Source: JAHJDS01 sp964569795 (GTDB lineage Bacteria > Desulfobacterota > Desulfarculia > Desulfarculales > JAHJDS01). From it: 45,408 nucleotides of DNA. The stretch covers positions 1-45,408 of the forward strand of contig CAZMVB010000031.1 in NCBI GenBank assembly GCA_964569795.1, written 5' to 3'. The translations under genes and the position numbers were made by a program. The notes beneath the pieces were generated by a model. The model was given only the letters and a program-made list of their open reading frames with translations. It searched no databases and was not told where the DNA came from. Positions 7,827 through 15,996 of the stretch are shown piece by piece (position 1 is the first letter of the stretch; each line of letters starts with the position of its first letter).

Positions 7827-10124
7827 TCACCCGGTCAGGTCCGGCAGCGGCGCGGCCAGGGCCCGGGCGATCTCCCGGTGCAGGGTGCTCAGGTCAAAGG
7901 GTTTGCGCAGGATGCCCAGGGACCCCGTGGCCGCATCGGTCCCGGGTTGAGCGCCGTGACCGGTGACGATCAGGACCCGGACCGCCGGGTCCATCTCCCG
8001 CAGCCGGCCCAGGCACTCCGGGCCGCCCATGACCGGCATGGCCAGGTCCAGCAGGACCAGGTCGAACGGCCGTCCGTCGTCCAGGGCCCGACCATAGGCC
8101 TCCACGGCCTCCCGGCCGTGGCCCGCCTCGACGACCTGATAGCCGTAATGCTCCAGGGCCTGCCGGGCCACGTCACGCACCAGGTCCTCGTCGTCCACCA
8201 GGAGGATTCGCCCGCCGCCCGCCGGCGTTTCCTCCAAGGATCGGCTCACCTCGTCTCGGGCCGGCAGGACCCGGTCCACGGGCAAGTGAACCGTGAACCG
8301 GCTTCCCCGGCCCGGCTCGCTGTCCACGGTGATCGCCCCGTCGTGGCTCTTGATGATCGAGTAGGCCACCGCCAGACCGAGCCCGGTGCCCTCTCCCGGC
8401 TCCTTGGTGGTGTAAAAGGGATCGAAGATGCGGGCCAGTTCCTGGGGGGACATGCCCGCGCCCTGGTCCGTGACCATGATCTCGAGAAAGGTCTCGGCCC
8501 GGGCCCCGGGATGCGCTCGGCGGAACTCGGCGTCGGCCCGGAATGACCGGGTCTGAAAGGTGATGACCCCGCCCTGGGCCATGGCGTCCCGGGCGTTGAC
8601 CGCCAGGTTGAGCAGGACCTGCTCCAGGTGGTAGGGGTTGCCGGCAATGAGCGGCAGGTCGTCCTGGAGGTACAGCTCGACGCTGATGGAGGGGGGAAAG
8701 GTGTGACCGATCAGATCGGCCACCTCGAGGACGACCTGGTTGATCTGGAGGGCTTCCTTGTCCCCGCTGTCCAGCCGGGAAAAGGTCAGCATCTTCTCGG
8801 TCAGGTCGGCCGCCCGGACGGTGCAGGTCTCGATCTTCTCCAGGCAGGCGTTCGTCTTGCCCGCCCTGTCGGCGTCCAGGGACAAGAGTTGGGTGTAGCC
8901 CCGAATGGCCATCAGGATATTGTTGAATTCGTGGGCCACTCCCCCGGCCAGGGTGCCCACTGCCTCCATCTTTTGGGCCTGCTGGAGTTGCTTCTCCAGC
9001 CGCTCCTGCTCGGTCACGTCCCGGAGAATGCCTTGAACGGCCGGTTTGCCCTGGTGGCTGACCATCGAGGTCCAGACCTCTGACCTGATCGTGGAGCCGT
9101 CCTTGGCCAGGCCGGAATAGGTCATCAGGTGGGGCGGGGGATCGCCTCCGGTCAGGCGGGCCGCCATCCGCTGACGTATGGTGTCGTGCTCGGCCGGGGC
9201 GACCAGGTCCCAGATGGCCAGCCCCAGCCCCTCCTCGAGGCTGTACCCGTATAGCTCGCAGATTTGCTGGTTCAGGAAGACGAACCGGCCCGTCTCGACC
9301 TCGGCGATGAAGATGCCGAAGGGCATGTTCTCCACCAGGGAGCGATACTGGTTTTCACTGACCATCAGGGCCTCTTCCGCTTCCTGTCGCTGCCTGATTT
9401 CCTGCTCCAGTTCCCGGTTGGCTAGATCCAGGTATTCCCGTTCCTCCTCCAGGTCCCGGGCCGCCCGCCGTTCGCTCCGGAGCGAACTCTCCAAGCCCCG
9501 AAAGAGCAAGGCGATGGAGACCACGATAATCAGGCTCAAGACCACGAAGGCGATGCTCGTCAGCAGCCAGTAGGTCGGGAAAGGGACGTCCCGGCCCAGG
9601 CCGCCCGACAAGACGGCCGGATGTTTCATGGTCAGGCCCAAGAAAAGCCCCAGGCCGATGATGGTCAGCGTGTTCAGGACCACGGCGGCCAGGCCGGCCC
9701 GGAAACCGAGCATCAGACAACTGAAGGCCGCGAAGGCCACCAGCCAGAGGCGTCCGGCGAAATGGGGTCCGACCGCGATCAGGCTGCACGTGCCGCCGGC
9801 GTAGGTCACCAGCATGGCCAACACGACCCTGGTTTGGAAAGACAGGGGACGATACAGGGTGATCCCGGCCACGAGGAGGTAGGCCGACCCGAAGATGACC
9901 ACTCCGTCCCAGAACCCGCCGAATATTGCCCAGAGACCGGTAAATACCAGGACCGGCAGCCCCAGGGCCAGGCCGAAGTAAAAGACGGCGAAAAAGATGC
10001 GTTCCCGCCACAATTGCCCCACGTCCAGGGGGCCCGACTCCGGCCGGCTGACCCGGGAGTCCACCCGGCGGGCGAAACGGCGCAGCAAGCGGCGGGAACC
10101 GATGGTCAACCAATCATCGGCCAT
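7827..10124 (-). CDS. membrane hybrid sensor histidine kinase (PAS-HisKA-HATPase-REC)
   Basis: A 765-residue protein. Hydrophobic helices span about residues 42-208, followed by a coiled coil (about 210-255) and a PAS domain (about 258-375). The HisKA domain has phospho-acceptor His398 in AGGVAHEFNNILMAI. The HATPase domain has the N box NLAVNARDAM, DQGAGM and GTGLGLAV (about 500-615). The C-terminal receiver has Asp644/Asp645 and phospho-acceptor Asp693 (LLDLAMP). All catalytic residues are present. No output regulator lies beside it, so phosphotransfer must go to a partner elsewhere. It begins only 9 bases after xdhC, at the end of the yqeB-yqeC-xdhC operon, which hints that it senses something tied to that pathway. 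Confidence 0.93.
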   Translation of the reverse strand: MADDWLTIGSRRLLRRFARRVDSRVSRPESGPLDVGQLWRERIFFAVFYFGLALGLPVLVFTGLWAIFGGFWDGVVIFGSAYLLVAGITLYRPLSFQTRVVLAMLVTYAGGTCSLIAVGPHFAGRLWLVAFAAFSCLMLGFRAGLAAVVLNTLTIIGLGLFLGLTMKHPAVLSGGLGRDVPFPTYWLLTSIAFVVLSLIIVVSIALLFRGLESSLRSERRAARDLEEEREYLDLANRELEQEIRQRQEAEEALMVSENQYRSLVENMPFGIFIAEVETGRFVFLNQQICELYGYSLEEGLGLAIWDLVAPAEHDTIRQRMAARLTGGDPPPHLMTYSGLAKDGSTIRSEVWTSMVSHQGKPAVQGILRDVTEQERLEKQLQQAQKMEAVGTLAGGVAHEFNNILMAIRGYTQLLSLDADRAGKTNACLEKIETCTVRAADLTEKMLTFSRLDSGDKEALQINQVVLEVADLIGHTFPPSISVELYLQDDLPLIAGNPYHLEQVLLNLAVNARDAMAQGGVITFQTRSFRADAEFRRAHPGARAETFLEIMVTDQGAGMSPQELARIFDPFYTTKEPGEGTGLGLAVAYSIIKSHDGAITVDSEPGRGSRFTVHLPVDRVLPARDEVSRSLEETPAGGGRILLVDDEDLVRDVARQALEHYGYQVVEAGHGREAVEAYGRALDDGRPFDLVLLDLAMPVMGGPECLGRLREMDPAVRVLIVTGHGAQPGTDAATGSLGILRKPFDLSTLHREIARALAAPLPDLTG

Positions 10125-10133
10125 GATCGACTC

Positions 10134-11216
10134 TCAGACGTGCCAGTCCTTGGGGCGGTGAACCTTGGCCGCCCGGAAGGCGATCAGTTCGGCGACGATA
10201 CTGACCGCGATTTCCTCCGGGGTCTCGGCCCCGATGTCCAGGCCGATGGGCGAGTGGACCCGGGCGATGTCCGACTCGGCCACACCCCACTCCCGCAGTT
10301 TCTTGAAGATCACCTCCCGCTTGCGCCGCGACCCGATCATGCCCAGGTACTCGGCCGGGGTCTGCAGGGCCTGGTGGAGGACGGTCAGGTCGTGCAGGTG
10401 CCCTCGGGTGATGATGACCAGGTAGTCGTTGGGGGTGATGGTCCGGCCGTCGAGGATGCCCTCGAATTCCCGGGCCCACAACTCGTCGGCCTCGGGGAAG
10501 CGCTCGGGGTTGGCGAACTCGGGCCGGTCATCGGCCAGGACCAGGCCGAAGCCGACCGTCTTCACCAGGCGGGCGACGTACAGGCTGACGTGACCCCCGC
10601 CGAAGAGGATCACCCGGTGGCGGGTGATGAGCGGGGTGAGGAACAGGTCGCTCTCCTGATCGGGCAGGCTGCCTTGGGGCAGCAGGAAGGGTTCCTCGGC
10701 CGTCAGCCACTGTTCGACCCGGCCGCCTATTTCCTGACCGAGGGCCTTGGAGCCGGGATCGCCGGTCAGGGTCCGGTCCCGGTCGATGAACAGCCAGCGG
10801 TCCCCGGCCGCCCCGGGGCCGACGGCCTCGATCAACAGCCCCGCGCCGCCGGCGGCCAGGGTCCGGTCGATCCGGCCCACGACCCGGGATAGGTTGTCGT
10901 CACCGGGCGGAAGCGGGTTGAGGGAGATGGTGACGTGGCCGCCGCAGAGCATATCTGTTTCGGCCGCGTCCTTACCGGTCAGATGAAACTCGAGGGCCTC
11001 GGGTGTGCCCGAGGCCAGGACCTCCCCGGCCCGGGCCATGACCTGGGCCTCGATCATCCCGCCGCCGATCGTCCCCAGGCCAGCGCCATCCGCGGTGATC
11101 AGCATCCGGGTCCCCAGATGACGGGGGGCGGCCCCGGCCTGCTTGATGATGGTCGCCACCACCGCCGCCCGGGACTCGCCCAGGACCCGGCGAACGTGGG
11201 TCAGGAAGTGCTCCAC
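10134..11216 (-). CDS. xdhC: XdhC/CoxI-family molybdenum hydroxylase maturation factor
   Basis: A 360-residue protein. The N-terminal XdhC_CoxI domain carries the typical GTIGGGMIEAQV segment and PRHLGTRML. The C-terminal Rossmann domain has VILFGGGHVSLYVARL, then ITRGHLHDLTVL and the IGSRRKREVIF and HSPIGLDIGAETPEEIA motifs. XdhC binds molybdenum cofactor, promotes its sulfuration and inserts it into xanthine-dehydrogenase-type enzymes (family knowledge). The start is GTG at 11216 with GGAGG upstream, and it overlaps the 3' end of yqeC by 16 bases. With YqeB and YqeC it forms the selenium-dependent molybdenum hydroxylase set. No hydroxylase structural gene is in the window. Confidence 0.92.
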   Translation of the reverse strand: MEHFLTHVRRVLGESRAAVVATIIKQAGAAPRHLGTRMLITADGAGLGTIGGGMIEAQVMARAGEVLASGTPEALEFHLTGKDAAETDMLCGGHVTISLNPLPPGDDNLSRVVGRIDRTLAAGGAGLLIEAVGPGAAGDRWLFIDRDRTLTGDPGSKALGQEIGGRVEQWLTAEEPFLLPQGSLPDQESDLFLTPLITRHRVILFGGGHVSLYVARLVKTVGFGLVLADDRPEFANPERFPEADELWAREFEGILDGRTITPNDYLVIITRGHLHDLTVLHQALQTPAEYLGMIGSRRKREVIFKKLREWGVAESDIARVHSPIGLDIGAETPEEIAVSIVAELIAFRAAKVHRPKDWHV

Positions 11217-11979
11217 TCTTTATCCTCCAAAACGCCGACCAATCGGCCGGTCCGAAGCGCGGTCAAAACCACTCGTTCGACCGCGCCCATTGAACCGGCC
11301 AGGAGGGCCTCGGCCAGTTCGCGGGCCCGGGTTTCCCGGGCCGGCCCATCGACTTGGTTGATGACCACCATTTTTCGACTGGTCGCCGGTGCCCCGGCCA
11401 GCAGGCCGCCCGGGCCGACCACCACCCGGGCCACGGCCCCGGCGTCCGCCGCTGCCCCCTGGGGCAGGCCGGTCAGGCGGGCGAAGACCTCGGGCCGCCA
11501 GACAAACTCCTCGACCAGGGGCCGGCCCAGGCCCGAGGCCCCGACCACGGCGATGACCAGCCCGGCGCAGGGCGGCCAGACCGGCTCACCCTCCCGGGGG
11601 GCCTTGAGGGGCCGACCGGCCGCGCCGTCGGCCTCGACAAAAAAAAAGCGTCCCTCAATTCGCCGGCCAGCCGGCAGACCCCTTCCCCGGAAAGGCCCTC
11701 CAGCTTGCCGTCATCCCGGAGCGTCCGGGCCGCGGTCACCCGGCCGTATTCGGCCAGGCCGCTGGCCAGTTCGCCTCGAAATCCGGGGCCGGCCCGATCC
11801 TCGAGCACCACCTTCGGACTCTGGGCGGGCGACGGCGGATAGATCTTGGTGGTGGTCGTGGTCACCACCGGTTGGGGGCAGGCCGCGGCCAGGGCGTACA
11901 TCAGCGTGGTCTTGCCCCCGCTGCCGATAATGGCCGTCACCCGATCAGGACCCACGGCCGCCCACAGTTTTGGGCCCAC
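11201..11979 (-). CDS. yqeC: YqeC-like accessory protein, interrupted by a -1 frameshift
   Basis: The 5' part (11979 to about 11639) encodes the P-loop IIGSGGKTTLMY and TTTTTKIYPP. The 3' part continues in another frame with EADGAAGRPLKAP, then VVGASGLGRPL and a C-terminal end. Together they give about 259 residues, normal for YqeC, the putative ATPase of selenium-dependent molybdenum hydroxylase systems. The break sits in a run of nine T (minus strand, 11647-11639); ten T would restore the frame as DAFFFVEADG. The heptamer T TTT TTT and a stem-loop about 5 bases downstream (11633-11610) are what programmed -1 frameshifting or polymerase slippage would use, but homopolymer miscounting or a real mutation is equally possible. 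The GTG start follows GGGGAGG and is 10 bases after yqeB. Confidence 0.8.
11610..11633 (-). promoter_or_regulatory. stem-loop directly after the T9 slippery run in yqeC
   Basis: On the minus strand GGCCGAC and GTCGGCC form a 7-bp stem, with an inner GGC/GCC pairing that extends it past one bulged G. It starts 5 bases after the T run at 11647-11639. Spacing and strength suit a frameshift stimulator; chance is not excluded in DNA this G+C-rich. Confidence 0.4.
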
Positions 11980-11989
11980 CGGCCTCCCC

Positions 11990-12790
11990 TCAGCGATTAT
12001 ACACCCGGAGCACGGCCTCGAGCACGCCGCCGGCCACGGACCGGGCCTTGTCCGAGATGGTGTCCAGATGGGACATGTCTCCCCGGGGATCGACGTCCCC
12101 GACCTTGACGCCCTCCTGGACCCGGGTCCCGGGGCGAATCAGGCCGCGCAGCAGCCCGTCCAGGAGGCTGGTCACCGGCCGGCCGGATACCCGGGCGACC
12201 ACCTGTCCGGCCTGGACCATGGCCCCCAGATCGAGGTCGGTCAGAAACTCGCCGTCGGCCGGGGCCCGCAGGACCCGCCGGGCGGACTGCCCGGCGATGT
12301 CACCCGGAACGCCGGTGTTGGCCGCGGCCGGTCCCTGGTCGATGATCCGTCCCAGGTGGTGGCCCCGGTTGGTCTCGATGACCAGATGGGCGTCCCGGCC
12401 GGCCTCGTAGCCCGGCCCCAGGGCGATGGTCAGCGGGGCCATGGCCCGGGTGAGCCCGGTGTTGTGCTTGGACAGGGTGGCCTCGACCAGGACGTCGGGC
12501 TTAAGCGCCTCCAGACAGTCCAGGTCCGGATCGACCAGAACGGGCACCTCGCCGGCGGCGATGACCTCCCGGGCCTGCTCCGGGCGGTCGATCAGCCGTC
12601 CGGTCAGTCCCTCGACCCCGGACGTCCCGTCGTGGACCGCCTCGCAGAACGACACCCGGCGCCGCACGGCCAGGGGCCGGGGGACCTCGGTCATGACCAC
12701 CTGGAAGTGGGACCGGACCAGGCGCCAGGCCACGCCGCTGGCCAGTTCCCCGGCGCCCTTGATCAGGATGATGATATCGGTCAACGACAA
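11990..12790 (-). CDS. yqeB: YqeB, selenium-dependent molybdenum hydroxylase system protein
   Basis: A 266-residue protein matching the YqeB/EF2563 family throughout: N-terminal IILIKGAGELASGVAWRL (dinucleotide-binding-like start), VRRRVSFCEAVHDG, VLVEATLSKHNTGL and a C-terminal lipoyl/biotinyl-like beta region around PADGEF-VQAGQVVARV. The family is found with selenium-labile molybdenum hydroxylases, together with YqeC and XdhC; its exact reaction is unknown. The start is TTG at 12790 with AGGGGGG upstream. It is first in a minus-strand operon of four genes, divergent from the RNase gene across a 138-base spacer. The family call is firm. Confidence 0.9.
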   Translation of the reverse strand: MSLTDIIILIKGAGELASGVAWRLVRSHFQVVMTEVPRPLAVRRRVSFCEAVHDGTSGVEGLTGRLIDRPEQAREVIAAGEVPVLVDPDLDCLEALKPDVLVEATLSKHNTGLTRAMAPLTIALGPGYEAGRDAHLVIETNRGHHLGRIIDQGPAAANTGVPGDIAGQSARRVLRAPADGEFLTDLDLGAMVQAGQVVARVSGRPVTSLLDGLLRGLIRPGTRVQEGVKVGDVDPRGDMSHLDTISDKARSVAGGVLEAVLRVYNR

Positions 12791-12877
12791 GACCGGCCCC
12801 CCTGCAGGACTGAAAGACCGATTTAGGCTAGCCCAAGGCGGTGATGACAGTCAAGCCCGCCGCCCCGGGCCCTTCAT

Positions 12878-12906
12878 TTGACAACACCTGCGCCTTGTGT
12901 TTACTT
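12878..12906 (+). promoter_or_regulatory. promoter of the RNase II/R-family gene
   Basis: TTGACA (12878-12883) is a perfect -35 box, followed after 17 bases by TTACTT (12901-12906) as -10. Transcription would start near 12913, just ahead of GGGGAGG and the TTG codon at 12929. This placement argues against translation starting at the TTG inside the -35 box. Confidence 0.5.
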
Positions 12907-12928
12907 GTCTCATTTTGGGGAGGCCGCC

Positions 12929-14917
12929 TTGGGCTCGTACGGGCCGGGATATATCGTCGAATTCATCGACAAAAATCAGTTCATCTGCGCCTTCTGCGTC
13001 GGCCTGAAAAAGGACCGTCTCCGGGTGGTGACCGAATCCAACCGCGAGGTCACCCTGGCCCCGCAGCGGGTGGTCTGCGCCTCCCCCTCGGGCTGGCCGG
13101 CCGAGTCGCCCCGGAAAAAAATCCTGAACGGTCTCAAGGAGGCGGCCGAGAACCGGGCGGCCCGGGCCCAAGAGGTGGACGTGGAACTGCTGTGGGACCT
13201 GGTCTCGGATGAGGACGAGCGCCTGACTCCGGCCGAGCTGGCCGAGCTTTTCTGGGCCGAGGCCCCCGGCCCGGATCAGGTCTCGGCCGTGGCCCGGGCC
13301 CTGTTCGCCGATCGAATCAGATTTCGGTTCACCGGCCAGGAGTTCATCCCCCTGACCCGCGAGCAGGTCGAGCAGAAAATCGAGCAGCGCCAGCGCGAAC
13401 TGGCCTACGAGGCCGAGGTGGCCGGGGCGGCCCAGTGGCTGGCCGCCGCCTGGGAGGGTCGGCCCGTTGACCCTCCCTCTGATCAGGACCAGATCCTGCG
13501 GCTGATCATGGACCGGGTCCTGTACGGGGACGACGCCCCCCAGAAAAAAAAGGCCCAGGACGTGCTGGGCCGCGCCGGTCTGGCCAAGCCCGACCGGTCG
13601 TTCGAGGTCCTGGTCAAGCTGGGCGTCTGGGACGAGGACGAGGACCTGGAGCGGCTCCGGTGCCAGATCAGCCGCGAGTTCCCGCCGGATATCCTGGACC
13701 AGGCCGACCGGATCTCGAACGCGGCCGCGGACTGGTCCGGCCGGCGGGACCTCCGGGACCTGGACGTGGTGACCATCGACGGGGCCCTGACCACTGATTT
13801 CGACGACGCCCTGTCCGTGGAACCCCTGGACGCGGGCTGGCGTCTGGGGGTCCACATCGCCGACGTGACGGCCGTCATCGAGCCCGACTCGGCCCTGGAC
13901 CTGGAGGCCGCCCGGCGGGGCACCTCCCTCTATCTGCCCGACGACCGGATTCCCATGCTGCCGCCCCGGCTGTCCGAGGGCAGCCTCAGCCTGATCGAGG
14001 GCGGCGACCGGCCGGCGGTGTCCGTGTTCGCCGAGCTCGACCGCCACGGCCGGGTCCGGGATTTCGAGGTCACCCTCAGCCGGGTCCGGATCTCCAGACG
14101 GCTGACCTATGACCAGGCCGATTCCGACCTGGAGGCCGATCCCCGCTTGCGGGCCATGTTCGAGGCGGCCCAGGCCTTCCGGGACTGGCGGGGCGCCCAG
14201 GGGGCCTTTTTCCTGCCCCTGCCCGAGGTCCAGGTCTATGTCGATCAAGACAAGAACGTCGAGGTCAAGAAGTACACCCGCGAGACCCCGGCCCGGCAGA
14301 TGGTCGCCGAGGCGATGATCCTGGCCAATTACCTGGTCGCCTGCTGGCTCGAGGACCATGACCTGCCGTGCATCTACCGCACCCAGGCCATGGCCCACTC
14401 CGAGATCGTCACCGGCGACGAGGACGACCTGTTCCTGCATTTCAACCAGCGCCGGCTGCTGCAGCGGGTCGAGCTCATGACCTCGCCGGCCCCGCACTCC
14501 TCGCTGGGGGTGCCGTCCTACACCCACTTCACCTCGCCCATCCGGCGCTACTTCGACCTGATCGTTCAGCGCCAGTTGGCCGGGGGCCTGGCCGGCCGGG
14601 GTCAGGTTTACTCCGCCGAGGACCTGATGGCCCACATCACCGCCGTCGAGCCCGTGGTCCGCCAGGCGGCCCGGGTGACCCAGGCCCGCCAGCGGTACTG
14701 GATTCTGAGGATCCTCAACAAGCTGAAGGGGCAGACCACGCCCGCGCTGGTCCTCGAGGTCGGACCCCATCGGGTCGGGGTGCTGTTGACCGATTACATG
14801 CTCTTGACCTGGCTCAGACGCCAGGACGCCGACAAGCTCCAGGCCGGCCAGCACCTGCCGCTCCGGGTCAAGAAGGTCATCCCCCGCGAGGACGTCCTTC
14901 AGCTCGAATCGGCCTGA
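12929..14917 (+). CDS. RNase II/R-family 3'-5' exoribonuclease
   Basis: A 662-residue protein started at TTG 12929, seven bases after GGGGAGG; a longer version would begin inside the promoter. The N-terminal region (about 1-230) is variable. The RNB catalytic domain (about 270-580) opens with TIDGALTTDFDDAL, giving the set of aspartates that hold the magnesium ions. GVHIADVTAVIEP, YLPDDRIPMLPPRLSEG and YTHFTSPIRRYFDLIVQRQL are further RNB signatures. A short C-terminal beta region replaces a typical full S1 domain. It degrades single-stranded RNA processively from the 3' end (family knowledge). The N terminus lacks clear cold-shock domains, so neither rnb nor rnr is assigned with confidence. 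Confidence 0.9.
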   Translation: MGSYGPGYIVEFIDKNQFICAFCVGLKKDRLRVVTESNREVTLAPQRVVCASPSGWPAESPRKKILNGLKEAAENRAARAQEVDVELLWDLVSDEDERLTPAELAELFWAEAPGPDQVSAVARALFADRIRFRFTGQEFIPLTREQVEQKIEQRQRELAYEAEVAGAAQWLAAAWEGRPVDPPSDQDQILRLIMDRVLYGDDAPQKKKAQDVLGRAGLAKPDRSFEVLVKLGVWDEDEDLERLRCQISREFPPDILDQADRISNAAADWSGRRDLRDLDVVTIDGALTTDFDDALSVEPLDAGWRLGVHIADVTAVIEPDSALDLEAARRGTSLYLPDDRIPMLPPRLSEGSLSLIEGGDRPAVSVFAELDRHGRVRDFEVTLSRVRISRRLTYDQADSDLEADPRLRAMFEAAQAFRDWRGAQGAFFLPLPEVQVYVDQDKNVEVKKYTRETPARQMVAEAMILANYLVACWLEDHDLPCIYRTQAMAHSEIVTGDEDDLFLHFNQRRLLQRVELMTSPAPHSSLGVPSYTHFTSPIRRYFDLIVQRQLAGGLAGRGQVYSAEDLMAHITAVEPVVRQAARVTQARQRYWILRILNKLKGQTTPALVLEVGPHRVGVLLTDYMLLTWLRRQDADKLQAGQHLPLRVKKVIPREDVLQLESA

Positions 14918-14952
14918 GCCGGCCGGACCGGGCCGTCGGTCAACGGCCGGCT
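14917..14952. terminator. hairpin between convergent genes
   Basis: AGCCGGCC (14917-14924) and GGCCGGCT (14945-14952) are perfect 8-base inverted arms, located where the RNase gene (+) and the ankyrin gene (-) converge. No T tract is seen, so this may be an attenuating hairpin rather than a true intrinsic terminator. Confidence 0.35.
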
Positions 14953-15730
14953 ACTTGGCCCCCTTGGCCTTGAGGAGCTGGATGACCGCCGCCTTCTTGC
15001 GGCGGGTGGCCAGGGCCAGGGGCGTCTGGCCGAACCGGTTCTTGGCGTTGACCTTGGCCCCCTTGGCCAGCAGGACCTTGACCGCGGCCGCCTGGCCCCG
15101 CGCCGCGGCCAGGTGCAGCGGCGTGTTGCCTATCCGGTCGGTGACGTTCACGTCCTGCCCCTTGGCCAGCAGATACAGCACGATCGGGACGTGACCGTAG
15201 GCCGCCGCGCCGTGCAGGGCGGTGCCGCCCATCCGGGTCTTGGCCGAGAGATCGGCCCCGGCCGCGGCCAGGAGCTTGACCACTTCCAGCCGCTTGGCCC
15301 CGTCAAAGCCGACCACGGCCATGTGCAGCGGCGTGTAACCGGCCTGGTTGGCGGCCTTGACGTTGACCTTCTTGGCCAGGAGCAACTTGACAATGTCAAC
15401 CAGGCCGTTGCCCGCGGCCATGTGGAGCGGGGTGTAGCCCCACTGGTTGGCCGCGCCGGGGTTGGCCCCGGCCGCCAGCAACAGGGCGACGATGGCCTTG
15501 CGCCGGGCCTGCACCGCGGCCAACAGCGGCGTACCCTTGTATTTATCCAGGGCGCCCACGGCCTTGGGGTCGGCCTTGAGGATGGCCTTGACCTTGGCCT
15601 GATCGCCCGCCCGGACGGCCTGGAAGATGTCGGCCGCGGCCCGGGCCGTGGCGGTCAGGGACACCAGGGCCAGGACCAGGACCAGCCATTTGGCCCGCGG
15701 CCTCAACGCTGAAACCGGCATGCTTCTCAT
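14951..15730 (-). CDS. periplasmic ankyrin-repeat protein
   Basis: A 259-residue protein. A signal peptide covers about residues 1-32 (WLVLVLALVSLTATARA). About seven ankyrin repeats follow, with the typical TPLHMAA, TALHGAA and TPLHLAA helices and GAxxNAKN-type turns; the first and last repeats are degenerate. Ankyrin repeats bind proteins; the partner is unknown. The start is ATG with GGGAGG nine bases upstream. The A+T-rich promoter region about 150 bases upstream (15886-15919) probably drives it. The stop nearly touches that of the convergent RNase gene. Confidence 0.85.
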   Translation of the reverse strand: MRSMPVSALRPRAKWLVLVLALVSLTATARAAADIFQAVRAGDQAKVKAILKADPKAVGALDKYKGTPLLAAVQARRKAIVALLLAAGANPGAANQWGYTPLHMAAGNGLVDIVKLLLAKKVNVKAANQAGYTPLHMAVVGFDGAKRLEVVKLLAAAGADLSAKTRMGGTALHGAAAYGHVPIVLYLLAKGQDVNVTDRIGNTPLHLAAARGQAAAVKVLLAKGAKVNAKNRFGQTPLALATRRKKAAVIQLLKAKGAK

Positions 15731-15885
15731 GGTCGTTTTCCTCCCATAGGGGTTTACCAGCGGCCGTCACCGCGGCCCGGTCGTTCCTGCCTGTCAGTCA
15801 TGATCGGGTTTTTCGCCGAAAGGCTGGCGGACGTCCCCGGGCGTTGCCGCCCTAGGAGTCCGACCCGGCGAAATTAGAAAAAAAT

Positions 15886-15919
15886 ATTATATATTAGCAT
15901 GGTCATCTATTGACGACAA
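15886..15919 (-). promoter_or_regulatory. A+T-rich promoter region upstream of the ankyrin gene
   Basis: On the minus strand TTGTCG (15919-15914) is followed after 17 bases by TAATAT (15896-15891), overlapping by one base a perfect TATAAT (15891-15886). The stretch from about 15870 to 15935 is far richer in A+T than anything else nearby. The predicted leader is about 150 bases; I could not assign it to a known riboswitch. Confidence 0.5.
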
Positions 15920-15996
15920 TATTTTTCAAACGAGACACACCGCACCTGCCTGTGTGCCGGCTCGATTCAGGCAATCGCTTCGACCGCAGTGTCGGG

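Noticed and set aside
12878..12928. Upstream TTG start for the RNase gene
   Set aside because: The TTG is part of a TTGACA promoter box; TTG 12929 has the ribosome site.
12851..14854. Minus-strand frame opposite the RNase II/R gene
   Set aside because: Shadow of a well-supported gene; begins and ends without ribosome site or motif.
15731..15885. Possible riboswitch in the long leader of the ankyrin gene
   Set aside because: Compared with remembered cores of c-di-GMP, TPP, cobalamin, fluoride, ZTP and Moco RNAs; no match convincing enough.
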